Source of the DNA: Epinephelus fuscoguttatus
Lineage: Eukaryota > Chordata > Actinopteri > Perciformes > Serranidae
Direction of reading: 5' to 3'
Assembly (NCBI RefSeq): GCF_011397635.1
Contig: NC_064754.1
Coordinates: 31,786,543 to 31,850,542, forward strand
DNA length: 64,000 nucleotides
Positions within the stretch are counted from its first letter, which is position 1. Each line of letters begins with the position of its first letter. Positions 26,901 to 39,966 of the stretch are shown piece by piece. Both the position numbers and the translations under genes were made by a program. The notes beneath the pieces are model-generated. The model did no database searches. It was not told the origin of the DNA and was given only the letters and a program-made list of their open reading frames with translations.

Positions 26901-29900
26901 TTTAATGACTTTAACTTCTCTGAGTCACGCTCGTGCCACATTCATTTCCTGCGTGAAGCTGCTGTTGGTTTGTTTGTATATTTAGGCTCATTTGTAACTG
27001 CTGAGGAACTGAGACAGTGTTGAGTTAATGTGTGACTGTACACACAACATGTTTACGGTGTATCAAAATGTGCATGCAATGGTGTTTTTTACTGTAAGAC
27101 TTTAGACTTCTGAGTAATTACCAAGGAATTAGTGAGACACAAACCAGTAACTGATAATTAATGATTCTCTAACAAGTGGTCTAAAGAAAATTAATAGTCA
27201 GTAGATAATGTGAGGATAAGAATGTAACTACTCAAGATTTGGCGTAGCTCAGTGTAAAGCAGAGGTATGGACTTGGGTCAGATTTGAGTGACAATCTGAC
27301 GACTTGAGACTCGACTTGATAATATCAAAGTAGGCCTGCAACTCAACTAAGACTTAAACCCCAGTGACTTGTGACTTCACTTGGATTCAAGCCTTTTGAC
27401 TTGAAAATACTCAATACATTCCTCCAAGTCCAAAGGTTAAAAACTATGTCCTTTAAAAAGTAAGTTATGACTCAGTCAATTTATTTCCCTTCATTTCCAA
27501 CAGCTGGAACCAGCAGATATTTGACATTGGCAGAAATAGCTGCTGAATAATGTCCTGTTGATCAGCTAGCTCTAACTGAAGAGGCACACTGTCAGGCACC
27601 CTTATTTTTGCTGTTTTTAACCCAAAGACATCAACCAGTGTTCCCTTGCTGTACCATAGCTGCTCAGTCAGGAAGTTGTTATATAGAACTGAGATAAAAA
27701 GACAGAAAGCAAACGATTATCTGCCCACCACCATGTCCAAGAGTCAAATCTCTCAACCTCTGACCTTGTAAGCTTGAGAGAAAGACCTCCGATCTCTACC
27801 AGCTTCAGGATTGGCCCTGGAGGTCTGACCTTAAGACTGTGACCCACATCCACTCATCTGCTGATCCTGTGACCCTCACCTTCATACACAAATCTGACGT
27901 TCTCTTCATGTGCAGGAGTGAATCCCTCTGCCGGGCTGGCGGTTTTCTGTGTGGCTGCACCGTGGTAGCGCTTCCCGTTCAGACGATTGAACACGATCTT
28001 TGGGGGCGGAGAGCTGCGGAGATCAGACAGAGGGATATTAAAAAGGACATCAGCTTGGGGATTGGGGATGGCCTGCATCACAAAAACGCCACAAGAGTTC
28101 AGCTCAGCTGTGATGGAAAGAAATGATGCTGGCTGGCGGATAATTTCACACTTCATGGTTGGCCGACAGGTGTTTAAATGTGCTTAGTGTTGACACCATG
28201 TGGTGATGCTGCTAGCCTCAGGTTATGTATTTAGCTTTACAAGGAACTGAGCATGACGGTTCATTCATAGTAATTTGACAAAACAAACAATGCCGCTCTT
28301 CAGAGCTTCAAACCGGGGAGATCAGAGAAACTGATTTGCATACAGAAAGACATAACTGCGTTTTGGCTTTGTTTATTTCTGCTTACATGAACAAATGTTA
28401 CTTTGTTTACCCCACAATGTCAATAAACATCTCCAACATGCAACTGTAAGATCACACGGGTTTGTAACAGTGGAGAGAAGGAAAGACTTGCATCTTTACT
28501 TAAAATGCAACACAAGTTGCAGTTGCAATGCATTCTGGTCAACTGAGGCTTTCTGTTGAAGCATAAATCACAAGCTGCATTTACTTCTCCTACAATAGGT
28601 TTCACCCTGTAAGGTTACAACAGCTGATCAGCACCACAGTGGACCGTCTCCGTGAGCTGCTCTCTCTGCCTAGTATACATATTCATCATATTACAAAACA
28701 TATTTTAGTGCATGGACAGAAGTGTTGCGGTAGCAGTTACCATCCAACACCAAGCTGTTATTCTTACACCGTACACCAAAACGACTCTGTTGCTACATGG
28801 AGTAGCGTTAGCTGTGTGATGCTAACACTTAGCCGCGTCACTGGGTGTCTTTGTGTCCCAGGCCCGCTGCAGTAGTCTCATGATTAACAGTGAGAGGTGG
28901 GCTGAGCGAACCAATACACTGCACACAACTCTACAATGACATTAGATTGTACCCGTTTTAAATATAAAAATATGACAATGTTGGGGTGAGAGGATGGGTC
29001 GCACAGAATTCACAGGGACAGGCTGAACATCTGGAAAGGACTGACTCGTGAGGATTAGCACCCTATGACAGACAAGGCCAAATTTATAAGGGAAAGTAAT
29101 TTAAGTGTTGAATAAAACGCTTTAATGTCTTAAGCTTTTGTCATAATTCTTATTTCATGATTATTCATTATTATTCATGTTACAATTGTGTTGCAATTTA
29201 CCCGTACTATGTGGTGAAATATATCATTTCACTCCTTGTGTTTGACACTAAACCTGCATTGTCTGTTTGTGCTACAGAGATAAGAGCTAGTCCATTTAAT
29301 GGCAGACACACATAACTAGTCTGTATCACATTCTGAACACACTGGCTTAAAAGAGTCCCAAGACACAGACACAAGTGTCAAAAATGTTACAACCATCCCT
29401 GGTCTCCCCTTATGGCAAGTTACGTATCTTTAAGCTACCTTGATATTTCCGAGCAGCACCTGAAGGGGGCACGAAACCAGCAGTTCTTGTTTATAAAGCC
29501 ACGAGAGGGCACGTGGGACCCAAGGTGATAAACCGGCTGTACAGACCGTGGACTCACGGTGACAGGTAGAAGATCGGTCATCTCGCGCAAGGTCACGCGG
29601 TAACAGACGGTATCGCCGGTGCGGGGCTGAGACACTGCTGGGGAAAGTTTAGTGTCCGATAATGGATGCAGAGTAGTTACCCAAGTTACCGATGTGTTAC
29701 ATGATCGCACTCACAGCGCACGTGCTGACAGAGTATTTTAGGGCCTAAGTCGCTACCAGAAGTCGTACATGATCTTACAATAAAGACACCAAGACAAAAC
29801 TAAGAGGAGCTACTTACTTTGTTGAGAGCCAAGACGTCGGCTTTAGCTTCAAGTCGCTGAATTTGCTCTCGATCTGTTGTGTGGGACCTTTAAGACAAAA

Positions 29901-30094
29901 TCCGGGTTAAATTGTTTCCCTGCTCTACATGACACAGTGAGCTGTTTCACTGTTGCAATGACCCAAAACTTCTCCTTCATGCTACAGAGACAATCTGATG
30001 TGACATTGCATCATGCTTTAGATAACAGATCCATTCACCAACCTGTCCTCCGTTGTGTAACAAGTTTGCTGGGACCTCTGGTGATTGTGTACAT
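23934..30094 (-). CDS. mcrip2: MAPK-regulated corepressor-interacting protein 2 (FAM195A)
   Basis: Small protein of the MCRIP family, known from mammals as a target of MAPK signalling and a stress-granule / mRNA-silencing partner. Exons in transcript order: 30094-30043, 29887-29818, 28013-27880, 26170-26063, 24004-23934. Phases join throughout, giving 144 residues (human about 160). The start is fixed by the family N-terminus MYTITRGPSKLV...RRTG at 30094. The core FTPAHEENVRFVYEAWQEVE (exons 3-4) is the MCRIP signature. The C-terminus FVPIDLEEWWAQRFLANI separates MCRIP2 from MCRIP1, which ends differently. GT-AG borders are clean. Exons are tiny and spread over 6 kb of repeat-bearing introns. 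The gene runs toward slx4. Identification is by motif recognition. Confidence 0.92.
24277..24991. mobile_element. Fold-back Tc1/mariner relic in mcrip2 intron 4
   Basis: The outer ends are inverted (atcagcctaaacattaaaac at the left; gttttaatgttgtggctgat at the right). The left half encodes a decayed transposase piece (PQQDS.PC, then WPPNF.DPNSS in place of the family WPPNSPDLNP). The right half, read on the minus strand, repeats related sequence (cagtagccccccaagcagga..., ggcctgaagaacgtgacaaa). The element is therefore an imperfect large inverted repeat around a spacer near 24540-24710. Not functional. Confidence 0.6.
25011..25400. repeat. Dispersed teleost repeat
   Basis: Rich in 'gctaacat' / 'gttagcatgct' motifs. 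The block around 25130-25195 is matched in reverse orientation at about 49262-49350, so this is an interspersed family with copies in mcrip2 and in the SRCR gene. Confidence 0.5.
27245..27425. repeat. Low-complexity 'gacttg' repeat in mcrip2 intron 3
   Basis: Multiple degenerate copies of gacttg / gactcgacttg. No coding potential. It resembles a known fish interspersed repeat. Confidence 0.45.
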
Positions 30095-30656
30095 CATGTG
30101 AACGCCAAGATATTCCTGTCTGCGTGCTCAAATGATCAGGTGTACGCATTGATTGTCAGCTGTGTAACTTCCAGTCCTCTGTCCGCTCCTCCTGACGCAG
30201 CCACGATGGGGGACAGAATTTGGCAGCGTGCCGTGTTTTGCTCCCCAGGTCAGCTGCTCCACAGTCGGCCTGAAGCCTGCAACGCAGCCGTCTGACTTGT
30301 TGCCCGCTGTGTATTAATACGCACCCCGCTGCACCTCCTGACCAGCAGGTGTTCAGCTGTAATGAACCGACGTCCGCTGCTCCTGCGAGAGGTTGCGTGT
30401 AGGTCATCCAAGGAGAAAGCGGCTCCACAAGCCGGGGATCAGTCAGTCAGAGGGGGGACCTTATGGTTCCTGACGGCCGAGGACAGTGACACTCCAGGCC
30501 GGACAGTCTGCCCTCTCTGCTCCGCTGACGCTTCGCCACTGGCTGCTATACCTCCGCTCTGTGACAGAATACAAGGACACTGCACACTTTGATATTTTCA
30601 TCAGGACGGAAAGCTACAACGCTTGGCCAGCGTCAAGCCAGCCTGAATGACAAGTA

Positions 30657-30664
30657 CGACTTCC
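30657..30664 (-). promoter_or_regulatory. ETS-type site upstream of mcrip2
   Basis: ACTTCCGG on the plus strand (CCGGAAGT on the minus), about 560 bases upstream of the mcrip2 start ATG. The same octamer occurs at the slx4 and tmem186 promoters. Probably marks the mcrip2 5' end; the TSS is unproven. Confidence 0.35.
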
Positions 30665-31167
30665 GGTCGGAATTTTCAAAATAAAACCCAATTTACATAA
30701 ACCCTCTGTTGAAGCCAATTTGACAATAGGATTTTTATCACAAAAGCAACACCACATCTCCAAGCATCACTTAAAACATAACTAGTTTATTTAATAAGTC
30801 CAGTCTTTCGACAACTTCTAATGTTCAGTATTAAAGGTGCAGTGTGTAGGAATTAGTGACATCTAGTGGTGAGGTTGCAGAACTTGTGCTAATGCGGCAT
30901 TTATACTTCTGGTTAAATCAGCTGTACCTATGGCGTATGGCACTGCGTCGACATAGAGCCTATGCTGTAGCCTGACATGCACCTCCCCAGAAATTTAACT
31001 CAACATTGCGGCGATGTAGACCTTCTGATAACAAGCTTTTATTTACTTGATTTTTCACAGATAAGAAACAATAAATTGAAAAACAAACAAACAATAAAGC
31101 GTCCACAAAAATAGCATTTTGAGTCTTGTGTATGATTTATCCTTCTGGGATTTATTCTTCAGGATTT

Positions 31168-31560
31168 ATCCTGGCTTTATATGAGCAGAGGAAATCTCTG
31201 CTCGTCTCAAGGCTAATTTTTACAATGTAAAATGCCATAGGCTTGTGCTAACAATGTTAGCATGTTACATTTGTTTTGAAACGTGTTTAGTATGAGACAG
31301 TTGTTTTGTCGGTGAACCTTGTGAGTTGAAATAGAGCCACATTTTGTGATGTTACCTTTTTTTTAATGTTGCTGTTGTCTCTGGCTTCATATGAGTAGAG
31401 AGAAGTCCCCTAGCCGCTAAGCTAATTTCTACAATGTAAAAGGCCATAGGCTTGTGCTAAAAACATTAGCATGTTGTATTTGTGGGGGAAATGTGTCCAG
31501 ATAAAGACAAGTGTTTTGTCTGTGAATGTTGTGAGCTATAGTGAAGCTGATTTGTGTACT
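31168..31560. repeat. Two-copy tandem repeat, period about 205 bp
   Basis: The first copy (about 31168-31372) and second (about 31380-31560) share, in order, 'atatgagcagag'-like, 'tacaatgtaaaa', 'ccataggcttgtgctaa', 'ttagcatgtt' and 'gttttgtc' blocks, with divergence between them. Confidence 0.65.
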
Positions 31561-31885
31561 TTTGTTTGAAATTGTCTCTATTAAGCCATATTTACAGCAC
31601 TTTACAGAAACCTCTGCTGCCGACTAGTGTTTTGGAGGTGTAACTGCAATGAGCAGAGGCACAACACTGAGGTCCCAAAACCACATGTTCTCCTCCCCCA
31701 AGGCTGTGCCTTGAGACTTTATTCTTAAGTATCACAGAGTCAGTGACAAGGGACAACTCTGATGGAAACAGACACCCACTGAAAACGTGTTTGACTTTGT
31801 GCTAAGTACATAGACATAGTTCTTACTTTGGTTATAAGGACTGGATGACTCTGGTCATGGTTTCTGAAACATCATAATTTCACTG

Positions 31886-32590
31886 ATGATCGCAAGCAAA
31901 ATTCACACCATTTCCAAAATCAAGCCATTTCTCTCCCTCAAAGACCTGGAGACAGTCACTCACGCTCTTATCTCCTCCTGTTTAGACTACTGTAACTCTC
32001 TGTACACTGGTATCAGTCAGTCCTCTCTGTCCGGCCTCCAGCCGGTTCAGAATGCTGCTGCCAGACTCTTCACAGGTAGACCATATCACACCTGTTTTAG
32101 CCTCTCTCCACTGGCTGCCTGTAGAGTTCAGAATTGACTTTAAGGTCCTCTTGTTTGTTTACAAAGCCCTTAATGGTCTGGCCCCATCTTACATCTCAGA
32201 CCTTCTACCATTCTACACCCAGGTCCCTCAGGTCAGCTGACCTGGGGCTCCTGGCTGTCCCAGCTCCAGACTTTAGCTCAGGGGTAATTGTACCTTTGCT
32301 GTGTCTGCCCCCAAACTGTGGAACAGCATCCTCCCAATCAGATCGGCCCCTCCACTGACTCTTATTAGTCCAGGCTCAAAACCTTCTTTTATTCATAAGC
32401 GTTTCAGCTGAGTTTGATGTGGCTTTCCCTGATGCGTGCCTGTGTGTGTTATTTCTAAATGTGAGAGCTGTGTACCTGACAGTTATTTTGCCTCTCATGC
32501 TTTTTTTAGGCATTTAATTCCTTTTATACAGCACTTTGGTCAACATTAGTTGTTTTAAAAGGTGCTTTATGAATCAGTTTGAGTTGAGTT
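31886..32590 (+). mobile_element. L2-like LINE fragment, 3' end of the RT ORF
   Basis: Broken frames read LDYCNSLYTGIS, LQPVQNAAARL, then after a frameshift HWLPVEFRIDFKVLLFVYKALNGLAPSYI. This is the characteristic C-terminal region of L2/CR1-group LINE polymerases. It ends with a 'gctttatgaatcagtttgagttgagttgag' type tail. It is frameshifted and 5'-truncated, hence dead. Confidence 0.8.
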
Positions 32591-34857
32591 GAGAATTATG
32601 ACACAATCTCCAATTTTTGTGGCTTTTACTTTGAAGTTAGAGTTTCTTTATTTCCGCTCTCGTTGTTTCTGTTTACCTCCGGTCGGACTGCTTGACGGAG
32701 CGGGGACACCCCCTTCCGTGACGTCACCGCACGCCCCTCGTGCAGGAGCGATCACCTTTCACCTATTAAACCAAACGCGCAGATAGATCAACGTGTAGAC
32801 TGTAATGAAGAAAAGTGAAATTAAACTGGCCTCTTTCTGCAGCTTGTAGATTTTATCACATTGTAATTGTTCAGGTAATAATAACTTAGGCAGTCTGACC
32901 AAACTGCACCACTATACTCCTGAGACCTGGCAGCATGCATGGTGTCACACAGAGGCTTATAATATCTTTCCTCCCACTTCTCTTTTATCTCCAGTGGAGG
33001 CTATCCACTGTAGCATTCACACAAGGGTGTATGTAGCTTTCCTGTGAGCTCTCACATAGACTGTATTACATCTATCTGAGATCTTATCGCAGGTAATCTT
33101 TGTTCAGGTGAAATTCACCTGAGAGACTCCACACAGTGTGAGCCGACAGACTGAGTTTAGCAACTGAAGATCAGCCGGGGCAAGAAGCAGCTCAGACAGG
33201 CTTATCCAGGTTGATATCTAACACTACATCTCCCACACACACCCCCACCCCTCCACCCCATTCATCTGCACTATCTGGGTCAATCACCTGAGACTGCAGG
33301 CCAAAAGGCTAATCATCAACAGTCTATGCTACACAGGATTAGCACCAACAGCAGAGGCCAAACTATGGTCACTTAGTATTGTAGAGAATACTGTCTTTAT
33401 CAGCTGTCAGGCTGATCCTGGACTTCTCAAGAAAATGTATTAGCACTTTATGGCTGGAAACATTGGCATCGCAAGTATCATTCAAAACGACATGAGCGCC
33501 CCTGATGCAATTACTTCTATTTTAGCCCTACAAAGGGCCTAGCTGCAGAACGTCAGCTGAAACAACTTATCTTTAGGGGCCTGTTTGGTGTCCCCAGGTC
33601 TCAGCTGTCCTGAGGTGCGAGAAAACATCCAACAACAAACAACATTTTCACTTAAAAATGAGATGTCCAGCATTTTAAACATAATTCCACTCTGCATCAC
33701 CACAAAAATGACAATCATATGAAATCAAGTCACGATTTATTTATCCCATTCTTACAATGAACAGTGAAATAAGTTGTTCAAGTTTTCATTTAAAATTACT
33801 TTCAATTCATTATAAATTGTAGATTAAATAAAGCATACATCAGATGCAAATGAGGTTGATATCTGGGCCAAAGACCTTATAAACAGAAGCTTTCTTATGT
33901 ACCTTTTTCAGAGCACTGTTGAGTCTGAAAACATTTCTAGTTGTGATTTAACTTGCCACACTCAGATATAACTAACATTAATAATGTCTGCATCCCATTT
34001 AGGTTCTCCAGTTCAAGGGCCCTCACTGGCATAACATACCTACACACCTAAATGCAACAGAGACATCTTTAGTGTTAGTAGTTATACCTGTACGTCTGCT
34101 GTTCCGCACATGTCCTATTCCATACAATATATTTACTGTGTCATGTCTTGTGTATTACACCTCTGCATTTTTCTTCTGCACTGTCCTGCTTTGTTTCCAC
34201 GTACAGTACTGCGCTTCTAAATTGTTCTTGAGATTTGACAGATACAGATACAGTGAGGTCAGAATTGTGTGTGTGAAAGAGTGTGCTACTGTGAACCCAA
34301 ATGTTATTTCTCAAACAAAATATCACATCATTTCTTTAAAATAATGGTACTTTTAACATGTATAATAGTGATATTATATTGTGTATGTATGTACAGTGTA
34401 ATATAGACCTGCTGTAAACTGTACTTGGTGCAGACATTGAAAACAAAAATGAGAAATGAGAAAATTATGTTAGCAGAACATAGAAGCGAGTATAGCAATC
34501 TTATTCAATTCTACATTTCTGTTGCACATTTGTCAAAGATATGAAATGTTTATGTTTAAATAAGTATTAGTCTTTCATGAGAGCTAAAATCATTTCTTGA
34601 TAGGTTACTTAAGATTAATGGCCTTTACAATAAAACAGTAAAAACACAGTGTGTGACACGGTAAGTCTTCAAAGACAGTGATACAAACCTGATTACCAAA
34701 AAACCCCCAAAAAACTAGCAGTCCTGAGTTGGTGAATACAGTACATTTGATTAAGGTCTATTATAGACATTCATTGCCAAAACATCTATAAATGTCTGTT
34801 ATGCTTCTTGTTATTAAGTATGGCACTCGGTCCCAGTCAGTTTGATTGCTTCAAAGT

Positions 34858-35633
34858 CTGAATCCAAATGCCCACCCTCTGGACTTGTGGACTGCTGAGC
34901 CCTCACGGACTTCAGTCGTACGTACTGTGACGAGTTCACCGTCATCATGTAAAGTCTGCAAGGGCAGAGACCACAAGCCGCTGATAGACAGCCCTTGAGA
35001 CTGTTTTGACTCACTGCCATGGAGACATTGGGTGACGATTACAATCAGTGTAAATGCGGTCATATTCTGTCTGCTCATCTGTCCCTGCAGATAATCAGAT
35101 ATAAATCCGATGTGTAGGACTGCAGACATTCAAATACAGAGATGGTTGTAAATAAGGACTGGGCTATGACTAAATAAATTGGGTAGGCCTATTAGTTACA
35201 TCAGAAAATCTTCTTGAGTTGTTTTTTGGCCATTTTTCTAGCCTTTGTATTTGGCTTTTCACTGTACAACCTGTACAGTAAGCTTCGACAATGCATGTGA
35301 TTACCCAGTAGTTCTATATATTTCTGTATCACGATGTTGTTGCATATTATTTCTGGCCTACACAATTCAAGTATTGTTTTAAAAGTTTTTAGTTGCCTAT
35401 TGAGAAAAAACAAACAAACTACAGTGTCATGTCTGTATTGCAATGAATTGTGGGCAATTAAATCACTGAAGTCTGCTGAAGTCTGTATCCCAAGCAGACT
35501 CTCTGGAAGTCTGCAGAAAGTCCGCTTTAGGCCCCTTGTTGACTGGAGGACTTGTGGATTTGGACAGCTCTCGGCCCTCCTCCTAAAGTCCACAAGTCTG
35601 CAAGTGCAGTGAAGTACGGACATTTGGATTCAG
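34858..35633. mobile_element. DNA transposon-like inverted-repeat element
   Basis: The left end 'ctgaatccaaatgcccacc' and the right end, reverse-complemented, 'ctgaatccaaatgtccg', are each followed inward by 'gacttgtggact'. The right side adds several 'gaagtctgc' and 'agtccacaagtc' subterminal repeats. It spans about 775 bp. A 140-codon frame on the minus strand (35201-35623) is inside; no family was recognised, and it overlaps the repeats, so it is probably not a host gene. Confidence 0.5.
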
Positions 35634-35807
35634 CCAAATAAACATACACACAGTAAGACAGTGTGCACTGGAGTAAAAGAGTGGCATATGTTCTCCTACC
35701 TGATGCCACATTGTAAGTGATGAGTAGACAGTGAAATCGTCCTTTCATATGGATTTCATGTTTTTAATGAGTGTGTGAACACATCCTGTGTTAGGTTCAT
35801 GTGTCTC

Positions 35808-38800
35808 TCAGTAATGGGGTTCACAGTCTTCCACAAGGCTGTCTGTGATGTAGTTGACTTGCAGCAGCTCCTCGTAGTAATCCTTCTCCACTTTTGTGTT
35901 GACTGTCCAGGCGACAACTTCCACCCCCCTCTGGGCCCAGTACTGAGCATAGTCCCTGCAGACAGCACGCAGACACACAGTTATTCATACATTTACATAG
36001 ATATATAATTAGTAATGTTCTTTGTGAACATTCAAAACAGGAATTGTACATTGTCAAGCATACATCTTGTGTGTCCTTCAGTAACGATGAGAGAATATAA
36101 CTTTATGATCTCAGATGAGGAAACTCACTGTGAGACAAAGTTCTTCTGTACCAGGAAGGCTGAGATGCCACAGAGCTTCCACAGCACGTGATGATGCGCC
36201 CAGTCCAACACCACGTCCATTAGTGTCATCCAATGGTGTTTCCATAGTGACGAGAAACGTGGGGCGCCATCTCCGAACCGACTCAGGCTCCATGGGCGAT
36301 GAGTCAACGCTGTGACCACCTCTGGGTCGCTCTGCCTCATCTGGGCCACGGTGGAACAGAGACAGAGATGAAATAACAGTGAATGTTAGCAACATGATGG
36401 ATACGACAGCAATGCAACACACAACAGGAATGTGAGCAAATGTTTTAGTTTATTTAATCAGTGCCAGTATGTTAAGTATGAGACAGTCGGGAGAAAAAAA
36501 AAAAACGAGACAAAAAGCCAGCCTGTTCTGTTCCAAATCCTTTTTGTCTCTTTTTTTCCGAGTGTGTTTCTAACAATAGAAACTGTTAACACCAGGCTGT
36601 TTGTGGCTCAAACTGCCCGATGAACCAAATAACTGCACTTTACGTTTCTGTATTTGCAGAAACATTTGTTGTCTGTTAGATAATCCATGCAGGTCAGATT
36701 AACCCAGCTTGTTTACCCAGCATTATTCTCTCTAGTACCAGAGATCATCAGCCAGAATTTAAACACTGAGTACTGAGATTATTAGTGGTTTTCCACTGAC
36801 AAAGTATGCATACTGACATTGCACATCAAAAGTCAGGTAAACTTGTACCTCTGGTATGGTAAACATGCAAACTCATAACAGCATACCCTGAGGAGCAAGT
36901 TCATCTTCCCCATTTTGCAGTGGAAATATTCTCTTGATAAAGTGTTTTATGCAGGCAACGTGGAGTGAAGTTGGCCAAAACTATTTCCTGAAGTGGTGTT
37001 TGCATAATTGTGTGCAGGCTCTCTACCCAATCTTATCAAAACCTTCAGTCTCATTATTGACTGTCTCCTTTTGTTCCACAGCAATTTGACAGTCAAACAC
37101 TGCATATCAGGCACAGTTTACTTCTGGCTGAACACTCACTTCCAACCGACTTCAAAGTGCCCTCTTACCCTGTAGATGACTTTGGGCTCAAAGGAGCAGA
37201 CGATGCTGCTGTTGTAGAGGACTGGGTGCTTTTTATACAGTTCCTTAAGGGCTGCAGCTGCCTGAGAGCAAAAGAGAAACACATGGTTATTGTCGGACAG
37301 TCAACTGTTTAGAGTTATGTGTGTGTGAGGCTTTAGGTCATTGTGTGTGTGTGTTGCTGTCCAACTATTTGGTGGTAACTAGCAGCTGTGTATGTGTAGA
37401 CGCCCTGCTGTGGGCCCTGAACTCAAGAATTCCACTCTCTGAAACAACAACTGCAACTCTGCATTGATTATTTGCCTAAAAAAGTGCTGAGTGAGGAAAG
37501 TACACTGATGCAATATTTGATTTAGCCTTTAAATACACAGCATTAAATGGTACAAACACTGATGCTTACGTGGCATCGAGTAAATGATTGAAGTGCATCT
37601 GTTTGTGACGCTGACTGTTGTCTCTGGCTCAGTTTGTTATGATCATTGTGTAACTGGGGCACAGTAAAAGCCAGCTTTGGACCATAATAATCACAACATC
37701 ATGTTTGTCTTCATTATGTAATGTTGACTAGGTACAAATCGATCAAGTCAACAAGCATGACAGACAGAATACACGTAATAAGCTCGTTTTATTTGTTAGT
37801 TTTGTCTGCTGCACCTCATCCGGGTGACCTTTGACGTCAAAGTAGATGGTGAGCTGCAGTTTGATGCATTCCTCCACCGCCTCCTCCAGAGTTGGGATCT
37901 TCTCTCCAGCAAACTTGTCCCTGGTGACAAAGGACACAAATGTTTCAGTGCGATCTGAGGTTCACGTGCATCATGCTTTTCAAACAAATTCACTGTCTAC
38001 ACACAGCAGTACATGAGACAAATAATCTGTGGAAAACAAGTCATGTCATGTAGTGCTTCTCATGGCATTTGCAAGAATCCACCGCATGCAAACAAAAACA
38101 ACCAATCAGAGCCAAGGAGACTCTGACACAGCTTTCAATCATGTCAATCATATTTTACTGTACTGTTTAGCTGTAAAATGTTTGTGACCTGGCTGCCATG
38201 TTGAAAACAGTACAAGCACCACCCACCGGCTGGACCAACTCTCATTTTACATCTAAACAGTACACTAAAAGTTGTGTCTGAAAAAAAAAATGAAGCTAGA
38301 CATAAGCAATGCAGTAACAGAATAACGCTGCTTAGTTTGACACTTTGACAGCAGGTAACAAGCATAGATTGACATGATTGACAGCTGCGTTAGAGACTCC
38401 TTGGCTCTGATTGGTTGTTTTCCTTCAGCAGCAGTACATTATAGCAAATGCCATTAGAGGCACTACAAAGAGGATGTCTCATGTACTACTGTGTGGACAC
38501 AGTGACAGTTTCAGAAAATATTACAAAAGGTTATTTTTTTTAATTAAAGTTACCAACTATATCTTTGACTTTGATCAGAGATACAGCTAACTTTTCCTTG
38601 CCTAGATTATGAGGAAATACATGTGATTATGTTGTCCATGAGTCTCTGTATAAAGGCTCTTAGCATTTTTCTGACACTCTATTTAGATAGGATACATCTT
38701 TTCATAGGTAAGGACAGGTAATACAATAACTGCAAGTGCCCCTATGTGATTATAATACAAATCAGACATGTAAAACATCTGTACAGACTTCATGCTCCTG

Positions 38801-39933
38801 TGTCATTAAATGATAAATGTATAATATATTAGTTGTTGTGAAGAGGAGGCCTGGAGGAGGAGTCGGTCTGAGGAGGAGCAGGAAGGAGAGGGAGACTGGC
38901 TTGATGAGACTATATATATAGTGGGTTGAGTTCAGGTGCCCTGCCTGCAGCTTCCTGGCATCAATTGCTTGACCAAATAAAACGTAAATTCCTTTGTTCT
39001 TTGTTTGAAGTACCTTTGTTTGAAGGATGTAATATTAGATTAGAACAATTTTACCTTGTGTTAATTCTTTTTTAGCAGCAGTAGCTCCCTTTGTGTTGGA
39101 TTTAGCTGATTTGTGGTACTTTTCTGTTTGGATAAACCAGCAGTATTGATTGGTAACAGACTTCCTGATGTGCTACACAATCAATCAGAATTAAAGTGGA
39201 TTCCTGGATGTCTCACTGTCTGACTGCACAGCCTTGGTGTTACTCTTAGCTCCTGATAACCAGAGAATCCCTTAAACGGTCCTGAGAATATTTTACATTA
39301 ATAGACTTGTGCAAACTGATATTGTGGAGTAAATATATTGCCATATTTTGGAGAAGAGGAGCATTTTCCGAAAATGCTCCTCTTCTCCAAGTTTCAGTGT
39401 GATCGTGGGCTCACATGCATCATGCTTTTCAAACAAATTCACTGTTTATGTGCAAAACGTCACACTTAAAGCTGGAGTTGGTAACGTTTATAAAAAGTAA
39501 CTTTTTGGCATGTTTGCTGAAACTGTCAATACATCCACACAGCAGTACATGAGACAAATAATCTGTGAAAAGAAAGTAGTGCTTCTAATGGCATTTGCAA
39601 GAATCAGTCACATACAAACAAAAACAACCAATCAGAGCAATCAGAACATTGTGTGAAGTTAGCCTGATAGAAGAAGTCTCTGCTCCTGTTATTATTGTCC
39701 CAGGTACTAGTACACCTTGACATTATGAAAACACAAAACAGTTAATACATTCATGTTTTTACACAACTAAGAGGCATCAGGTAAGTTGTCTCTATGACAT
39801 TCATAAAGCTTATAGTTATGTGTAATTTATTATTCTGGTACCTTCTTGGTCATAATATTTCTTGCTTGGGTGCTATTATCTGTGGAACCTTGGTGTACTG
39901 GGGTAACAAAATCCCTCTTAACTACTGTCTAAC

Positions 39934-39966
<33 letters not shown>

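Larger units (their letters stand above)
30665..35807. other. Intergenic, mcrip2 to gde1, repeat-rich
   Basis: No host gene supported. It holds a MITE-like piece (30832-30900), a local tandem duplication (31168-31560), an L2-like LINE fragment (31886-32590) and an inverted-repeat element (34858-35633). From 32600 to 34850 nothing recognisable was found. Confidence 0.6.

Noticed and set aside
29435-29710. A 91-codon minus-strand frame inside mcrip2 intron 2
   Set aside because: Exons 2 and 3 join in phase without it and give the family sequence; no splice sites frame it well.
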